DNA of 64,000 bases from contig NC_082604.1 of the NCBI RefSeq assembly GCF_030936135.1, positions 4,037,001-4,101,000 of the forward strand, read 5' to 3'. Below are positions 1 through 14,789 of the stretch, piece by piece. The DNA is from Gavia stellata (lineage: Eukaryota; Chordata; Aves; Gaviiformes; Gaviidae). Position 1 is the first letter of the stretch; every line of letters begins with the position of its first letter. Both the position numbers and the translations under genes were made by a program. The notes under the pieces were generated by a model that did no database searches, was not told the origin of the DNA, and saw only the letters and a program-made list of their open reading frames with translations.

Positions 1-3000
1 ACAGAAAAATTTGTTCTGCTGAGGGGAGTTAGGGGTGGTGATGATGTTTATGCTGGAGATCTTGCTAAAGGAATTTAGTTTTCCCTTCAGGCCTTAAAAT
101 ATGTAAACTTCTTTCTCTGACTTTATTTGTATGTGGCTGTATGTGTGTTTATATATGCACACTATATATAGTGGCAAAGCAAAAGGCGGAACAAAAAGAA
201 GTCACACAGAAGTAACTGTGGAATTGGTTTAGGATACTTGTTAGATGTGGAATATGTGCTAAATATTTGCAATCTGTAAACATGGTGGTGTCACTGCTTC
301 ATTTACTTCAGGCTTAATAACTGGGAGAAAAGAATGATTGTATTTCTGAGGTGCAAGTGTTCCCCAAGCTCCATTTTGGGGGAAACGCCTGGTGTGCAGA
401 AAAAAGCCATTAGCAGCAGCCGCCACGCAGGGCGAGTGTCAAGCAGCAGCGTGAGCTTTGGAGTTGGCTAACAGCAATAACCTCCACACAGCCCCCGAAG
501 GGCTCAAGAGGGAGGTGCGAGGAGGGTGTGGAGAAAGGAGATGGTGTTGGTCTGAGGCAAGGTGAAGCAGGGAGCAGTCCAGGTGGAGAGAGGAAGCTGA
601 TCCTGCAGGATGGTGACCTGCAGGGGGTGACCAAGACTGAGCGGTGTGCCTTGCGCTGCAGCTGTAGTGACCCACTGCTTTCAACATCTAGCAAAGGATG
701 TTTCTATTATGTAGCTGTAGCTTTTTGCTTTGCCTGAGCAAAGCAGCTATGGGATCCACCCTATGCCCAGATGAAACCCCAGCACTGTCTCAAAGTTTGA
801 AAAAGCTTTTTGTTTTGATAATTGGACAAGTAGGAAGTCCATCTGGGTCTTATAGTAAATACTGATATTAAGTGTCAGTCTGTGTGCCTAGAGAGAAGGA
901 TTCTGCAATGATTTCTGTAGGGGGTACATTTTCAAGAACATGAAGTTATTTACCTGTAAGTAAAGCATTTTCTCTTGGGTCTTGCTTCAGTTTTCCCATA
1001 TGTAAGTGAAGACTGATTTTTCAGGTAGGCAAATGTACTGTTACTGTTCTGCTTATTATTATAGTTGGGAGAGATCTAATCTCCATCAGAGACACTGGAT
1101 GTTGGGACAGGAGGAAATAATGCGTTCGCTCTCTCAGATTGCCCCATCTGAGTCCAACAGTGAAGGGTTACTTCCATGACTATGGTATCAGGCTCTGCCA
1201 GTCCCTGCCTTCCCTAGCGGTTAAAAAGTATAGGATTACTTTGACACTCAAGTAGCAGATACAGTTTGCACTGTCTCCAGCTGATCACTGTATCATGGGG
1301 CTCAGGTAAACTTCAGGAAAAGCATCTCTCCTCTTAATTTCTGTCTACTCTGTCTATCATGGCTTACAGAGGGGTTTGATTGTGGTTTACCATGAGCTAT
1401 AAAAATACTTAAAAAAATAAGAAGGTTGCCTAGTCTCGCTGCTGTTTGGTCTGCCACATCACTGCCATCAATGCTTTGGATTCTTTGCAGTCTTGCCATT
1501 TTCTCTTGACTTTCTTTGAGAGCAGTTTGTTTCCCCCCTGTACCTTCCCAGCTCGGTTCCTTTCTAAAATTCAGAGTTCTTTGATGCATTTTTTTCCTGT
1601 TTCAAATCAGTGGGACTCACTATTGAGTTTTTATCCTAAACTGGAAACATCCAACATTTGGTGTTGAGTAGCAGAGTTATTCTGGAGTTCTAGATGTTCT
1701 GATTTTCTTTTTGTTTCTGTGTTTTCTTCAGTGGAGACTGGTAGTTTTGGATTTATGAAAGAGTGGTTTCTTTCTGGGGAAACTCACCCTCTATCCAGGC
1801 ATTCATACTGCTCAGTGTATAGATTCTGCAGGTCAGGTTGCATGAATGACACTCAGATACTGGCAAAGGAGGCGGGAAACAAAAACACTAGATAAACCAC
1901 TTAGAGAAGCAATGTGGATCCAAAGCAAAGAGGTGATAAGGGGTGACCACTCAGGAGAAACTGTCGAAAGGGCAGTGAAGAGCATGAGGAGGCAGCACTG
2001 TGAGAGAAGAAAACCAGAGGTCAGAGCCAGCAAAGGTTATGTTGCATAAATAGAAGAATAAGGTTAAAAATATAGCTGCCAGTAAACCTTTTACATAGGA
2101 CATAAATCTGACAGCTAATTTGTTTCCTGTCAGCAGGCAGGAGAGAGAAAAAAGTGAGTATTAAGATGCAGACCTCTTCCTCTAAAAAGAAGAGTGTGTA
2201 ATACAGGTTCCACTGTTGTTTACTTAGTTGATCTTGCATAGATTTCTTCAGTGAGTGTATCCTGTTTGCAGTGGGGACGGTTTTCAGGACTGCTACCCAG
2301 AGTTAATGGATATGTGACTATAGAATGGGCTGGGAACATGTGACTAGGGGCATCTTTGAGCTTAAGATGTTGTACAGCTCCGTCCCCCGAGAGGTGTAAG
2401 GAAAAGCTTTAAGTTTAGCTATTGTTCCTTTAGGTCAGGCAGTGTGGCTGCAGAGTTATTTAACAGGAAGCCTCTGGGAACAAATCATTGAGCAGCCCCA
2501 CGCCAGGTCTCTCTCCTCTCAGGAGGACTGTAGGTGTAATATTTGCTGGTTCTGTCACATCTCTGCCATCTCTGTCCTTCTAAGACATCTATCTACAAGG
2601 TAAATGCTTTTGGGATATCTGGGCTGTAAGTGACTGGTTCTTTCCATGTATGGTCCCTTAGTACCTAGTTTATAGATCTCTCACCAGTGGATTTTCTTAG
2701 GGCTGCTGTCTTTCACAGGGCCTTAGAGAGGATCTGCTGTGCTACAAACTCAGTGGTAACCATGTTATCCTCATATTTCAGACCCATTTATTTCCAAGAG
2801 GGTGGTCAACTTTTAGCCTGGATTCTTGCCATCAGTGTGTGCCTACATTTGTACTCGTTATAAAATAGAGATCAGCAGCATTGGATGGGTGAGGTCAAAG
2901 CCTGACCCTAACTTCTGAGCAGAGCTTTCCCAGCCATACCCTCAAAGCCTCTTGTGATTTCTAAAAAGTAGATTATTTGGGATCACACTGGGCATACTGG

Positions 3001-4537
3001 GTCTTCCCAGTGAGACTTCAGCTGTTTCCATGAACAGTTTTTTCTTGGACAGCACAATTTTGCAGTAACTTGGTTGGTTGATGTGCCTGTTTAATGCATT
3101 AGCATGCAGTTGCTTTAGGAGCATTACAACAGAATACACCACAAGGATGAGTTCCATACTTTGAACCTGGAATAGTTTTTTCGCTAGATCATGCCAGGAA
3201 GCCTGGGTTTTGGAGATACTTCTCTCAAAATGACTGCTTTACCTGCGTCATGGACCTGAACCGTCCAGCATGCCCATTCTCCCCTACGAAGCCCATAAGT
3301 TTTGGCGGGGCACCAGTCTCTCTGTTATCTGTTGCTCAGGCCAACACTTTGCCACCACAACTATCCCCTCAAGAGTCTTTGAAAGGACTTTGGGTCATCT
3401 CCTTAGGCCCATTTTTGTAAATGTTTGTGTGGTGCATAAATTCTTACTCCTCAGGTTGGTGTGTTGGCTGAAGATCTGCTCTTTTCTAGAAGGTGCCAAC
3501 TGAATTAAGCCTGCTGCCTTCAGTGCAACTGGCACAGCTGATGGAGTAAATCCTTACCAGTTCATTGTCCCTTTCCTGCTTTGTGCAGGATATCTATAAA
3601 GCTGAAGGGGGAAAAAATCTAAAATACGTGTTCTTGAATACAAATAAAAAACACCTGTCATCAACAGGAGAGGGCCTAGGAAGGACATCAGATCTTTTCA
3701 GGTACATATTTTGTGTTTCGGTATGATTCTCACATGGTGTTTTTGTAAATGTTTTCCAGTTATTGCTAGCAAGTGGTGGTGTGGACTTTCACCCTCATTC
3801 ATATAACATGGATTACAACATTCACTTCCCATCCCATCTTATTCATAGCTTTGAGATCCCATAGGAGAAAGGTCCTCTCTGTGGAGCGAGATGTGGGTAG
3901 TTTGATTTCTTCTTTCTGATGCTTTAGTGGAAGTGAAGCTCGGTCAGAGCACATTGTTGCGTGCCAGGAGCCATGCTGTTGACCCCTCCTCCGTAGTTAA
4001 AGGCTCTTCACTGGAAGAGGTGGAGCTTGAACTCCTGAGCTCCTGTAAACCCTTTTCTGTTGGGAAGTACCTCTCAGCTCAGCCACAGACAGGAAACAGC
4101 ATATTATTACAGTCAGCGCCTGCCTCTCTGCTTCACTGCCTACAGAAGGAAACTTATCCAGCTCCTCCTTAAGCAGGCAGCTAATCAGTTTGTCGCAAGT
4201 GGAACATAGCTCAGAAAGACTGACCACAGAGGGGACTAATCCTATTAATCTCATGTCAAGCAATCGGTTTAGTTTTTTTCCTGAGGGAGTAGGCTGCTCT
4301 GGACACTAGTTTAGAGGAAGATTGAACATGAAAGGTAAGAGCAGGAGTCCTCGTTTTCTGGACTGAGCATTGAGAAACATGGCACCTGTGCCAGCATAAC
4401 AGATCATCAGGAGCTCAGGTTCTTTGGAAGAAGTTTGCTACAAGCTCTTACTGTTCAGGTGTTCTCTCTGGCGTGGATTTATGTAGATAAGTTCTCCAGA
4501 ATCGGGGTGAAGGTGGTGCTGTTGGAAATGCTGCACC

Positions 4538-4570
4538 CATCAGTTAAGAAATATTGTTTATTAACTGATG
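4538..4570. repeat. Short perfect inverted repeat
   Basis: A 10-base arm (catcagttaa, 4538-4547) and its exact reverse complement (ttaactgatg, 4561-4570) surround a 13-base AT-rich loop. It lies in the presumed DGKD intron. It may be a chance hairpin or the remnant of a small element; no target-site duplication or longer terminal repeat was recognised. Confidence 0.5.
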
Positions 4571-7500
4571 ATTCACCCTAACCAATGTCACAGGAGAGAG
4601 GAAGTACTGAGGTTAGAGTAAAACCTCTCTTTCAGAGCACTTGCATGACTGGAGGCGACAATGGTTGTGGTAGGCTGAGGAACAGGGAATTGCTGGTGCT
4701 CCTGAATGAAAGCATGCTGCCATCTCTGAGAAGCAGTATGGATGTCATTCTCCAGCTGTACGGAAGCCTGAGGTGTGCTACAATTTTTGTTATTACAACT
4801 TTGTTACTTAGTACTGACTTTATTCAGCAGCAAAGATGCCAGTTTCTGTCTTGTGAAGTTTTAAGTGACCATCTGATCTCCTTCAGACTGTATGTTTTTG
4901 CTGTATTGTCCCAGGGCTTGTTGACACTGTGGAGAAATAGCATGAATCTTCATTTTTGGGGTAATTAACCTTTCCTAAAAACACAGGGCAAAGTGCTTGA
5001 ACTTTAACAAAAGGTAAAAGTACTGAGGGTGCTTCCTGATGGGGAAAGTATGTTTTTAATGTCTGCAAATTGATTTCACAATGAAGTGAAAGTGCCTTTG
5101 CCTTTTCTGTGATTTTATGTCAAGTTGAATTATTTGTATTGGTGCTTTTAAGTGAAAATATATCCTTTTTAGCAGAGAAGGCAGTGAAGCCTTCTCTGAA
5201 GAGTTTGGTTTTGAAAGAGAGAACAGCACTGCGGAAGCTACCTGTCAGGCAGAAAGTCTGCTGCTGGTGTCTAGCACAGGAGCTGTGTGCGGCACTGTTG
5301 AAACAAGAGGAACCCGGCTCAGAGGTTACTTGTGCTGGTTTGAAATACAAGCTTTGAGAAAGAGCATGTGACTTATTTTTATGAGGAGAAAGAATATAAG
5401 AACTTTTGTTCCAAGCTGTTTGCAGAAAGTGAGACTTGGACTTCGAGCTGGGCTGATAGAGATCAGGGAAATCTGCGTGGTTTGACACTTGCACAGATTC
5501 CCCAAACTGCCCCGTGTGGCCTCAGCCCTTTGAAAGAGATGGGCTTGAACCTTTGCTGCAGGGAGTCATTGGGCTTCCTAGCGAGGGAGGGCATCCTCCT
5601 CCCCGGCTCCCTCAGCACAGGGGTGAGGCACCCACGGGGAAGACATCAGCTCTCAGAAGTGGGTAAAAAGACTTACTAATCTGGGGACATAAACAGGGGC
5701 GTCGCCAAGTGTCCTGGTTCCTTACCTTGCTCCTTCGTACACAGTCATGGATTGCCTTGTTAAGGTTTGGAGAAAGGAAAGACTAGAAAAGAGGGACTTG
5801 TGAAAGGGATGTTTCTTCCCTCCTCCTTTTTAAACTCTCTTCTCTAAATTGGACAAAATTAGAGTGTACATTGGAAAGTCAGGCTTTGCTGGGGGTTGTT
5901 GTCTCTTCCACACCCATGTGTGTATACATTCAGGAATTGTACACTCTCTGCTAGTGCTCTTACTCTGTTTATATTGGCAGCTGTCAGAATTTCCTTTATA
6001 AGCAAGTGAAAATATGAGTAGAGCCATGAATTGCCATGTCCAGAATTGCTCTGCTGGTTTTCCCCCCTCCCTTCATTAAGTGCCGTTCGGTCCCCATTTC
6101 CTGTCAGAACCGCTGCAGTTTCAAAATACTTTGCTATTTTAGTAGTTTGTAATCCAGACTTCAGTGCAGTTTTTTTCTGCTTGAGAAAAGGCCCTTTGGT
6201 AAACAGACCATTCTGAGTCACTGTTAGTCAGTGAAAATAGTCATTTAAAATTCTTTTGTGTTAAGGATTTTTAGGACTCTTAATCCAGCCTCCTGTAGGC
6301 GCTGCTCTTTAGTCTGCTTGCACAAAAGAAGGAAAAATCTGGAGAAAAACCATTGAAGAGAGGCTAAACGTGGAAGAAGAGTTAGAGAGTCTGGAAGAAG
6401 TTGCTCTGGGTGGAGAGATCTGGCGATTGCTACTGTACGTTACAGAATGACCCCAAAATATGCTAGGAGTTTTTGAGAAAGATGAAGCTACTGTAAGAGA
6501 AAGAGGTCAGACTGAGCTTTATGTATTTTACTGTGAGACAGGATAGATAGAGAGCTGGAAAGTGAAGGCGACTGTTTGTGAAGGGCTTTTGTTTCCCTAG
6601 AGGGAAGTTTACTGCTTTGAAATTAGTGTCTGTTATTGCCCTTGTGCCTGAACACTAGGAACTTTTGTTTGATAATCTCTTTGCTCTTTGTAACCTTCCT
6701 GCTGTGTTGGTGTTTTATCTACCTTCCTGGGCAAGACTGCAGATTATTCCAGCCTTTTCTCCCCCTTCCAGGTGAGGACACAAAGGCGTGGTAAACAGGA
6801 GGTCATTTGAGAACATGGTGGATTTAGTTCTACATGGGAGTTGCTCTAGAAGGAAAAGACTTCTTTTTATGCACATCTTTGCTCTGGTCATTTTGACAGA
6901 CAGGGAGAGGCTTGCTAATATTGTTTGCAGAAATGAGGTCTCCCTACTTGTCGTGCTTGTGATGGTTTGACTGTTGCGGGGTGTGAAACAGGACTTGTCT
7001 TTGCCTGGTGACCCAGTGTGGAAAGCTACCGGGTTCATCAAGCTGTTGAAAACTGTTCATTTCCTTTTGTGCTGGCTACCAGCCTCTTACACAGCTGAGG
7101 TTAGGGGGCTGTGAGGAGCTGTTACTAACAATAAGCTGTCAGTAACAGGTCATTTTCCTACCGTGGACAAGGTCTTTTGTTGCTCAATCCTGTAATTTAT
7201 TAGCTGCTATCCTTGATGTGTATAAGCCCACTGAGACAGCAGCTCTACCACTGGGGAACATTGACCTGCCCCCTCTGGTCTTCATGGTTTTGCTTCTGTT
7301 TGAGTGAGGAGAAAGGTTTCTTTGAAATATCCGTTACCTTCCCAAATGTGCTGCCCTTTCTGAACAGGGTAGTTCTCTTTGGGAACTCTTTTCCTGGCAG
7401 GACTGCATCCTTTGGAAAACAGATGAAGAACGGATGTGTGTGTGCATCTGCTGCATGAAGTGGAGGGTGGCTGGATAACAAAGCAGGGCTAAGAGGCTCT

Positions 7501-10500
7501 GGCATTTGGCATGGCAGCCCTGTCGGTTCCCATTTGGTGCTGCTCCATCCATGTAGATCTCTAGTGATTAATATCCATGAATTACCAGGATTGTGTGCAT
7601 TTATATCTGCTAACAGTGGCAAAGACCTTCTTGCATACTCAAGGTTTTGACATCTGTTAAGTGGTTTTAAAAGCCCTAAAATCCTCTCCTTGTCTGTGCT
7701 CCTCTTACCAATTGCCAAGAACAGGAATGTGCCTTGTTTAGGAACAGAGTTTCCAGAAGCATGTAGGAATGTGACCCTGGTATGAGAGATGATAATTTTC
7801 CCAGGGAACGCTCTGTCTGGTCTGCTTTCCTGTTGCAGCATTGGGGAAGATAGGGACTGGGAGAATGCACAGATGGAGGGTCAGCATGAGTTGAACTTGA
7901 TCTGCGGGCACAGCGTAGCGGCGGTAAGTGCCAATGACAGTGCTCAGAGAAGATGCGCTTGTAATGTGCAACCCCCTGCAGACGAGGTACATATTGCAAG
8001 ATGAATGAACCTAGTAATGTAAAAATGGTCCTGAAGAGACCACACCACATGCTGTACCTGTTTTCCTATGGAATTGAGCTATCCTGGATTTTACAGATTG
8101 AAAATTAAGGTAAAACAGCCACGTGGAAGTTGGGGATAAAATACCCAGTATAGTGCAAACAGAGATTTGGGCAGTTAGGGCTTTGAGGAAAATCTTGTTA
8201 CTGCTATTTCAAAAAAAAAAAAACGCAAGAGGCAGAATTTGGCACAACTATAAGAACGTTAATGACTTGTTTTGTTTGATGGAAACGAGAGTTTCCATAG
8301 GTGGAAGATGGTAATTTTAGCAGGGAATAAAGATCTTGCACTATAAAAATAAATGTAAAACTGGTACATTTTTCCAGTGTCATGTGAAAAGCTTCTTTTT
8401 TCTTTCCCCTTCGGGGTAGCATCCAGGTTTTGAGGAAAGAGAATCGGTGCAATTGTAAAGAGCTCTAACTGACCTCTGCAGTGAGTTAACAGGACTGAAT
8501 TTGTTGGCAAAACTGAGTGAAAGCTGAATTGCAAATAGTAAGAGGGATCTTGTCTGTGGAGAAGGCAAGCCTCGGTTCCCCATGAGTCTAAGCATTGATA
8601 CTCGTATTATTTCTCTCTTCCAAACTATAGAGACCTACTAAAAATCATGCTGACTTGCTGTCCAAGGCTTTGCTGGCCTGATGCTCAGCTCCAGGTTGTT
8701 TTGGAAGCTGACATCAATGAGGCAGGCTTTTAAGATTTTAAGTGTAAAGGACTGCTTTGAGTCTGAAACTCATACTTTCATTTTCCTGTCTTCCCACTTT
8801 TTCATAGTCTTCATTTTAACCTTGTGTATTTGCTGAGGGAGTAGCATTGCTTAATCCACACTTAGTCCATTTTGCCCTCTGTGAGTTCAGCCATGGTTTT
8901 TGAAACATACAGTGACTTTGCTGGTTTGTGAATCTTGCTGATGAACACAGGTGAGGTGTTTTAATGTATAGCAGTGTTCATTTAACTACCTCTGTTGCTG
9001 GAACAGGAGCTAAAGAGGATAAAATGGATGGGTCCTTGTTGTAATCTCACCCAATTTTCCTTCCTGAGTTTTTGGATTCATAGGATATCAAGGGCTTACG
9101 CCGCTATACAAAAGCAGACGTAGCAGTTAGCTACAGATGGTAGACATTTTCCCCGCCTTTGCCATACGTGATCAAGCTGAAGTTTTTGCCTGCACCAGCA
9201 CTGTTCTCACAGCTATTTTATTGTTTCTAGTTGCAGTTCCTAGGTCTTTTGAGCTCCAGAAATTCCTGTTGTCCCTGTACCCAAGTCATCAACTGTTTGG
9301 AATAATCCAGGATCTCTTTGGGGGATTTATGGCTAGCACCTTTGAACATAAGACTATATTTGAACAGGATGTGAGTAAAAGGAAGCAGTCAGAATGAGCA
9401 GGTGTTCTCAAACACCCGCTTTTGGCCACTCTGAGAAATATATCACATCAGAAAAACTATATTTAGCAAAAGTGTATGTCCCCCCGCCCTGTCTCTCCCC
9501 GCAGCATTTCTTCAGCCAGCTTCGTGATTGGGCCAGTGTGATCTTAACTTGTTTTGCCGTCTTTTGTGGTCACTGAGCTCACCAGATCTACTCTGATAAC
9601 AAACAGTCCCAATGCATGTTTGGCCAGACTTGTCTCTTTTTTGCTGAGCAGTTTCTGGGCAGCCAGGAAATGCTGAAGGATGAAGAGAGCAGAGATGGTA
9701 AAGTTGTCTCTGATGGCAGCAGGACCAGAGAATGAAGTTTATGCCCCGGCTGTTGAGTGGAGGAAGGTTGCTCAGTACAGCAAAACACCAAAGGGTGAAG
9801 TATAGCAGATTTCTATTTAAAATTTGGTCTAATATAAGGAGTCTTTTTTGGGCTGCCTTTCTGATCCAATTATTCACAGCTGTTCATTAGGCGAGGACAT
9901 CCAGGGACATCCAGTCCATTTTTAGAACGTGAAATGAGAAATTTTCTTTGGTTGGCTCTGTTGTTTGCCAGCTGGCCTGGTTTGAAATGTCAGTAAACGG
10001 GTGTTAATTTTGGACAAGGGGAGTGTGGGTCAACATGAAGGGGTGGGGGTTAATGGCTGGTAAGAGGGCATGTGCTGTATGAGGAAGAGACAGGAGATGA
10101 AGCTAAATTTTGGAGAAGTGTCAGGAGCGTCAGTATTTGCGCAAGACAGCCAATGAAGGCATGGCTTTTTTTAGATTTATATTATTTTAGATTTAGAGTG
10201 AGCAAGCTTGAAGATTGAGAGTTTCTCTGATAGACTTGAGATGGCTCATCTGCATAGAGGGCATATAACTGTCTGCAAAGGGGTGACCTGATGGGTAGTT
10301 GATTGTCATCGTAATTCTGGGGTTTAATACGCAGTGAGTAGTTTGTAAATTAGGCTGTGTCCTGATTTGAAGTGTCTTTAAACCTTCCTGCCATTCCCAT
10401 CCATCCTTATGGCTCTTCAGGATTGATTAGAGGGATTGGCAGCTTTTTTTTTCCGCATGACTGTTGTTGAGCTCTTCTGCTGGTCAGTGTTAGATCTCAA

Positions 10501-12314
10501 TAAAGTCACCATGTGGTGAGCTCTGGGCACAGGGGTATCTGGGCATCCAGTTCCTACTAAGGAGTGAAATCTAAAGAACCACACCCAAAAGTTCAATAGC
10601 ATTTAGGATCAAAAAAGTATGTTAGTTTTTAATATTCCCTTTTTAGGAAGAACAAGCACTTTTAATTTACGTAATTGCTCATATCTAGATAAAATTCTGA
10701 GCTGTTTCAGGGCAGGAACACTCAGAGTTCTGCCAATCCCCAAGCAGGCCAAAAATGTATGAGATTATAAATAATCTTAAAACTTTTTATTGTGTTTTTT
10801 TTAACTCCTAGCAAGGCAGCCCCCATCCTAACTCAGAAGCAATCAGATCGTTGTTTTTGTGTTCTCCCTTTATATGAGAACAAGAGGTCACTGGATGACA
10901 TTACTGCTTTGTAAATTTAGAACAAATAAAAGGAAATGCTACTTCACCTAGTGCGTCGTCATCCTGTGGAATATACTGTTCCAGGATGTTAGTCAAAAGC
11001 TGTAGCCGGAACATAAAAAATAGCTGGACCATGCTTGTTTCTAGCCACGTTTGCCAACAGGGATAACCAAGCCTTGTGTTCCAGAGCATTGGCTTATCGT
11101 GGCTGTAGCTGAGAGCAAACACACCAGACTCCCTGGCTGGGAAAGGACAGCTTTTTAGGGGGAAGATTGCTGTGGTTTCTTTTGGAGATGACAAGAATGA
11201 TTTTTTTAATTTTTTTTTTTTTTTGGTGTGAGATGTTACATTGACCATCGGTCTCGTCTAGACAGCACAGTGTATGTAATAGCCTTTCTCCCTCTGTTAG
11301 TATCCTTCAACGGGTGGATGTCTGGAGTTGAAATTACTGGCTCAAGTAGGAGGAGGTAACAGTGGTAGGATGAGTGTTTTTCTTTCCCTGTGAGTGAGAG
11401 CATGTTTCTGTTAATCTCAGTTCTGCCCTTATTCAGGACCAATGTTGTGGCACGCCTGTTGCACATCAGCCTGCGCAGGTAAGAGGCCAGCAGCGCAGGG
11501 AAAGCAGGAGTGTCTTATGCTCACAAGGTACCCAGTGTTGGCTGTTGTGTGTGTGAGGCTGTATGAAAGGCGAGAACGGTGGAACCACTCTGTAAAGGAA
11601 GTGTCCCTAGTAACATGTTTCTGGATTCCTAATTATCCTCATTAAAATAGTTAACTGTAACACCACTGCATGTTAATCAGAAAACCAGGTTTGTGTGGTT
11701 TCATAATTTCCCCAAAGAACTGTGACACTAGTTACATTAAAATCTTATCTGTCCTTTATGGGGAAGCCTGAATTGTCCCAGTTTGTCCTCCTTAGAATAG
11801 AAGTGAGGTTGGAGATTGTATTCTTTGATTTTCCATCTCTGCTGATGCCACTAAATGCCAATGCAAATGCTGCTTTAGAACTGACTAATGGGGAATACTC
11901 TTCATAAATTTATCTTACACAAAGTTGCATTTTATTTGCAGTTTTGTAGTTACACAATAGACCCTTTATTTTAATTCTGCAAGTCTTTGTCTGGATGATT
12001 CAAGTATGAAAACCTTCTTGATCTCTTTATTTGTCCTCTTGTCTTATAAACTTTAACTTCATTCTTTGAACAGAGGATTGTCCAACACTGAGTGGGGATT
12101 TTTAAGATGATGCGGTAGGTGACTTAAGAAGCAATTAGTGACTTTCTATATTGGACAGTCTCTCCAGTGATCCAGGAAGTCAGTAGCCTCAGAAATTACT
12201 TCTTGTTAAAGGAGTGTCTGCATTTCTGTATTTTATGCCAATATTTTAGATTTCATGTCTTCCAAGGTGATTTAAAAATGATACTATGTACTTTGCATTT
12301 GCCTCCCCCCCGCC

Positions 12315-12332
12315 AAAAAAAAAAAAAAAAAA
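12315..12332. repeat. Poly(A) run
   Basis: A run of 18 A follows a C-rich stretch. It is a simple repeat in the presumed intron. It could be the tail of an old retroposed copy, but no body was recognised upstream. Confidence 0.8.
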
Positions 12333-14789
12333 GAGGCAAGAATACGAAAAGGGACAGCACTGAATAGGAGTGTTCTGAAATGGGATCGTGATGATAATAA
12401 ATTAATTCTACCAACTGTTTTAAATTATTTTTCCCCACTGCCCAAGAGCATGCCAGTGGCTTGTTGAATGAACTGGCGGCAAAAACTGGCTGGTTTTAGA
12501 GTGATGAAAGGTCCTTGGATGCTTCGTCCTAGGATGTTTGGACTTTACATAGGGTACTGTTGTACATATGCAATTATAGATGTTCTTGGCTTTGCCGCCA
12601 GAAAAAAAAGTGGGGCCCTGTGCTGTTGGAACAAATTATTTGAACTTGGTTTTACTTCCAGGGAAAAAGCTGCTTCCTTTTAGTAGGACTTCAGAGATGC
12701 TGCTCGTTCTTCACTAACTTCACACTGATTTTTGCAGTAGTGTCTCATGCTCTGTAAAAAGTTTCTCTAGGGTAGCCTTTCCTACATAGCAGAGTTTTTG
12801 ATGGAAATACAGTTAACCGCCCACTTCTCCACTTTCCCAAGGAAAAAGAAAGACTCCTGTGATTAGCTTCTTTGGGAATAAATTTTATCAGAGCTGGAAT
12901 TGTTTAAAGGAAAAGTCAGGGAAGAGGGAAGGAGTTCTTCAAAGTTTTATTTTTAGAAAATTATAAATATTTACTTCTGTTTGCTTACAATTGATACAGA
13001 TCAGGTCATTTTGTCCAAGATAGAATGCTCCATGCCAAAACTGTGTTTCTAATCTGAATGGCCAGTCCTTGCTTTAAAAAGGTATTTAGCCCCATTCATT
13101 GCCTACTTAAAGTGTTTGTAGCACCCTTTTCTAGGTATTGGTGATGCCTCTGGGTAAACTTAGCATTACTGCAGGTGAAGGCTGCAATCTACCCTATGAA
13201 AAGAAATACGTTTTGAAAACTGAAGCGCTTAAAATAAAGCAGAAATTTACAGGTGTATCGTTTTTGTTGACATTACACATGCACTTCAACATCAACTAAA
13301 AGTTTGATGTTCAACTTTAGAGGTTTTTGTTTTTAATCTGTTTTATGTATCATAATGAGAGAAGTGAGAAACAGACTGGAAAATGGTAATTAACAGGGGT
13401 CATGTATTGGGATGGGGGGGTGGGGGTTTAGTATTTATTAACAAAACTTTGGTTGCATGCTTGCGAGAGCCACACGGGCCTCATCAACCTGACACAATCC
13501 TAGTTTGTTTTAATCCATTATTTCAGATGTTATGGTACAATTGCTGGAAAAGCAGATGACATAGACAATTTTTTTCATGTACAAAATGTAGCGGGACACA
13601 GGAGAGCCTGGGCTGCTGGAGGTTTTTAGAGTTGACATAAGGAGGAGTCTTTTGATTTTTGTTAATGGTGCTCAGCCTTAACACAGCTTTTCTTGAATCC
13701 AGTCTTTCAAACACTTCAATATTGGTCTAATTTAAGAAGTCAGTTGGATGGAAATCAATACAGAGGTGTGCACAAGGAGGCAGTATTAGTAAGATAAGAT
13801 AACTACAATGTGGGGAAGAAAGACTTTGGTCCTAGGAAGAATAAATGTTGATTTATAGTCAAGTCTGGACCCCAGCTGAATGGGCAGCCCTGTGGACAGC
13901 ACATAGTCCTCTGAAGAGCTAGAAGGTTTTATTTCTCTCTGCTGCCGCCATCTGACAAAAGAAGAGAGCATTGGTGGTAGGCTACACGGAGACTTGTCTG
14001 CCTTCCTGGGCAGAGGGGAGCTTCGGCCACCCTGCCTGTCTTCTACTGGTTTGTTAAAACCCTGAACTGTTTATTTAACACAGGGCAACTAATGCATGGG
14101 AATTAGCCCAGGGTAGAAACACATTGGGGACAGTATTTTTAGAGGAAGGCAAACTCACCACAACCTCAAGCTGCTAGTGGAACATTTGTTAGAATATCTT
14201 TTATGTAATAAATGTAGAACAAGCCCTCAGGAGACATGAAGGTTCAAAATACAATGATTTCTTTTCTAGATTGCTTATTTTGTTTGATTTCTCCCCTCCT
14301 CCCTCCCCACTTGTCATGCCTCTCAACAAGTTTTTAGTATGATGTTACAGAGCATGTTACCTAATTTATTAATTGCTAGAAACTGGTATATTATGGTGTT
14401 AACAAAGTGTTTTAATGTCGTTGCCAATTTAAAAAGTAATTAAATACTTAAAAAAACTTCTGCTAGTTCTGCACATGTAATATATTAACTTTTACTGCTT
14501 TGTGCTTGTTTTGTGTCGTGCTGTTATTTGGGTCTGAGAGATTTCTTTACTCAGTTCAGTATGGGAATGACAGCTAAAATCTCTGTGGTTCTGTACTTTT
14601 ATGAAGGAATTAAGGTATGTTATGGTGGAAGAGAAACATGATTGAAAGGTGCAGATAACTTCAGTTCCATTGTGCAGATCATGGCCTCTGAAAATAGCTT
14701 CAATAGACTACACTAGTGATAACGTGTTCTCTTGCTGTCTGTCACTGACATGCCCAGAATACACGCTATTATTTTCTCTCACTCTTCAG

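Larger units (their letters stand above)
1..14789. other. Non-coding stretch, probably DGKD intron
   Basis: I find no recognisable exon here. The first DGKD exon in the window begins inside the PH domain in phase 0, so about 110 N-terminal residues must be encoded upstream. I looked for the expected first-half PH exons (for example a Phe-Asp-Glu codon run and the Tyr-Phe-Lys-Leu-Arg region) on the + strand and did not see them, so they most likely lie left of the window. The stretch holds homopolymer runs (A at 8211-8223, T around 11211-11224, A at 12315-12332), a G-run cluster at 13409-13426 and a short perfect hairpin at 4538-4570. Open frames here match nothing I know. Confidence 0.6.

Noticed and set aside
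7245-7841. A 198-codon open frame on the - strand in the left intron
   Set aside because: No family likeness and a low-complexity mixed composition; overlaps several other chance frames.
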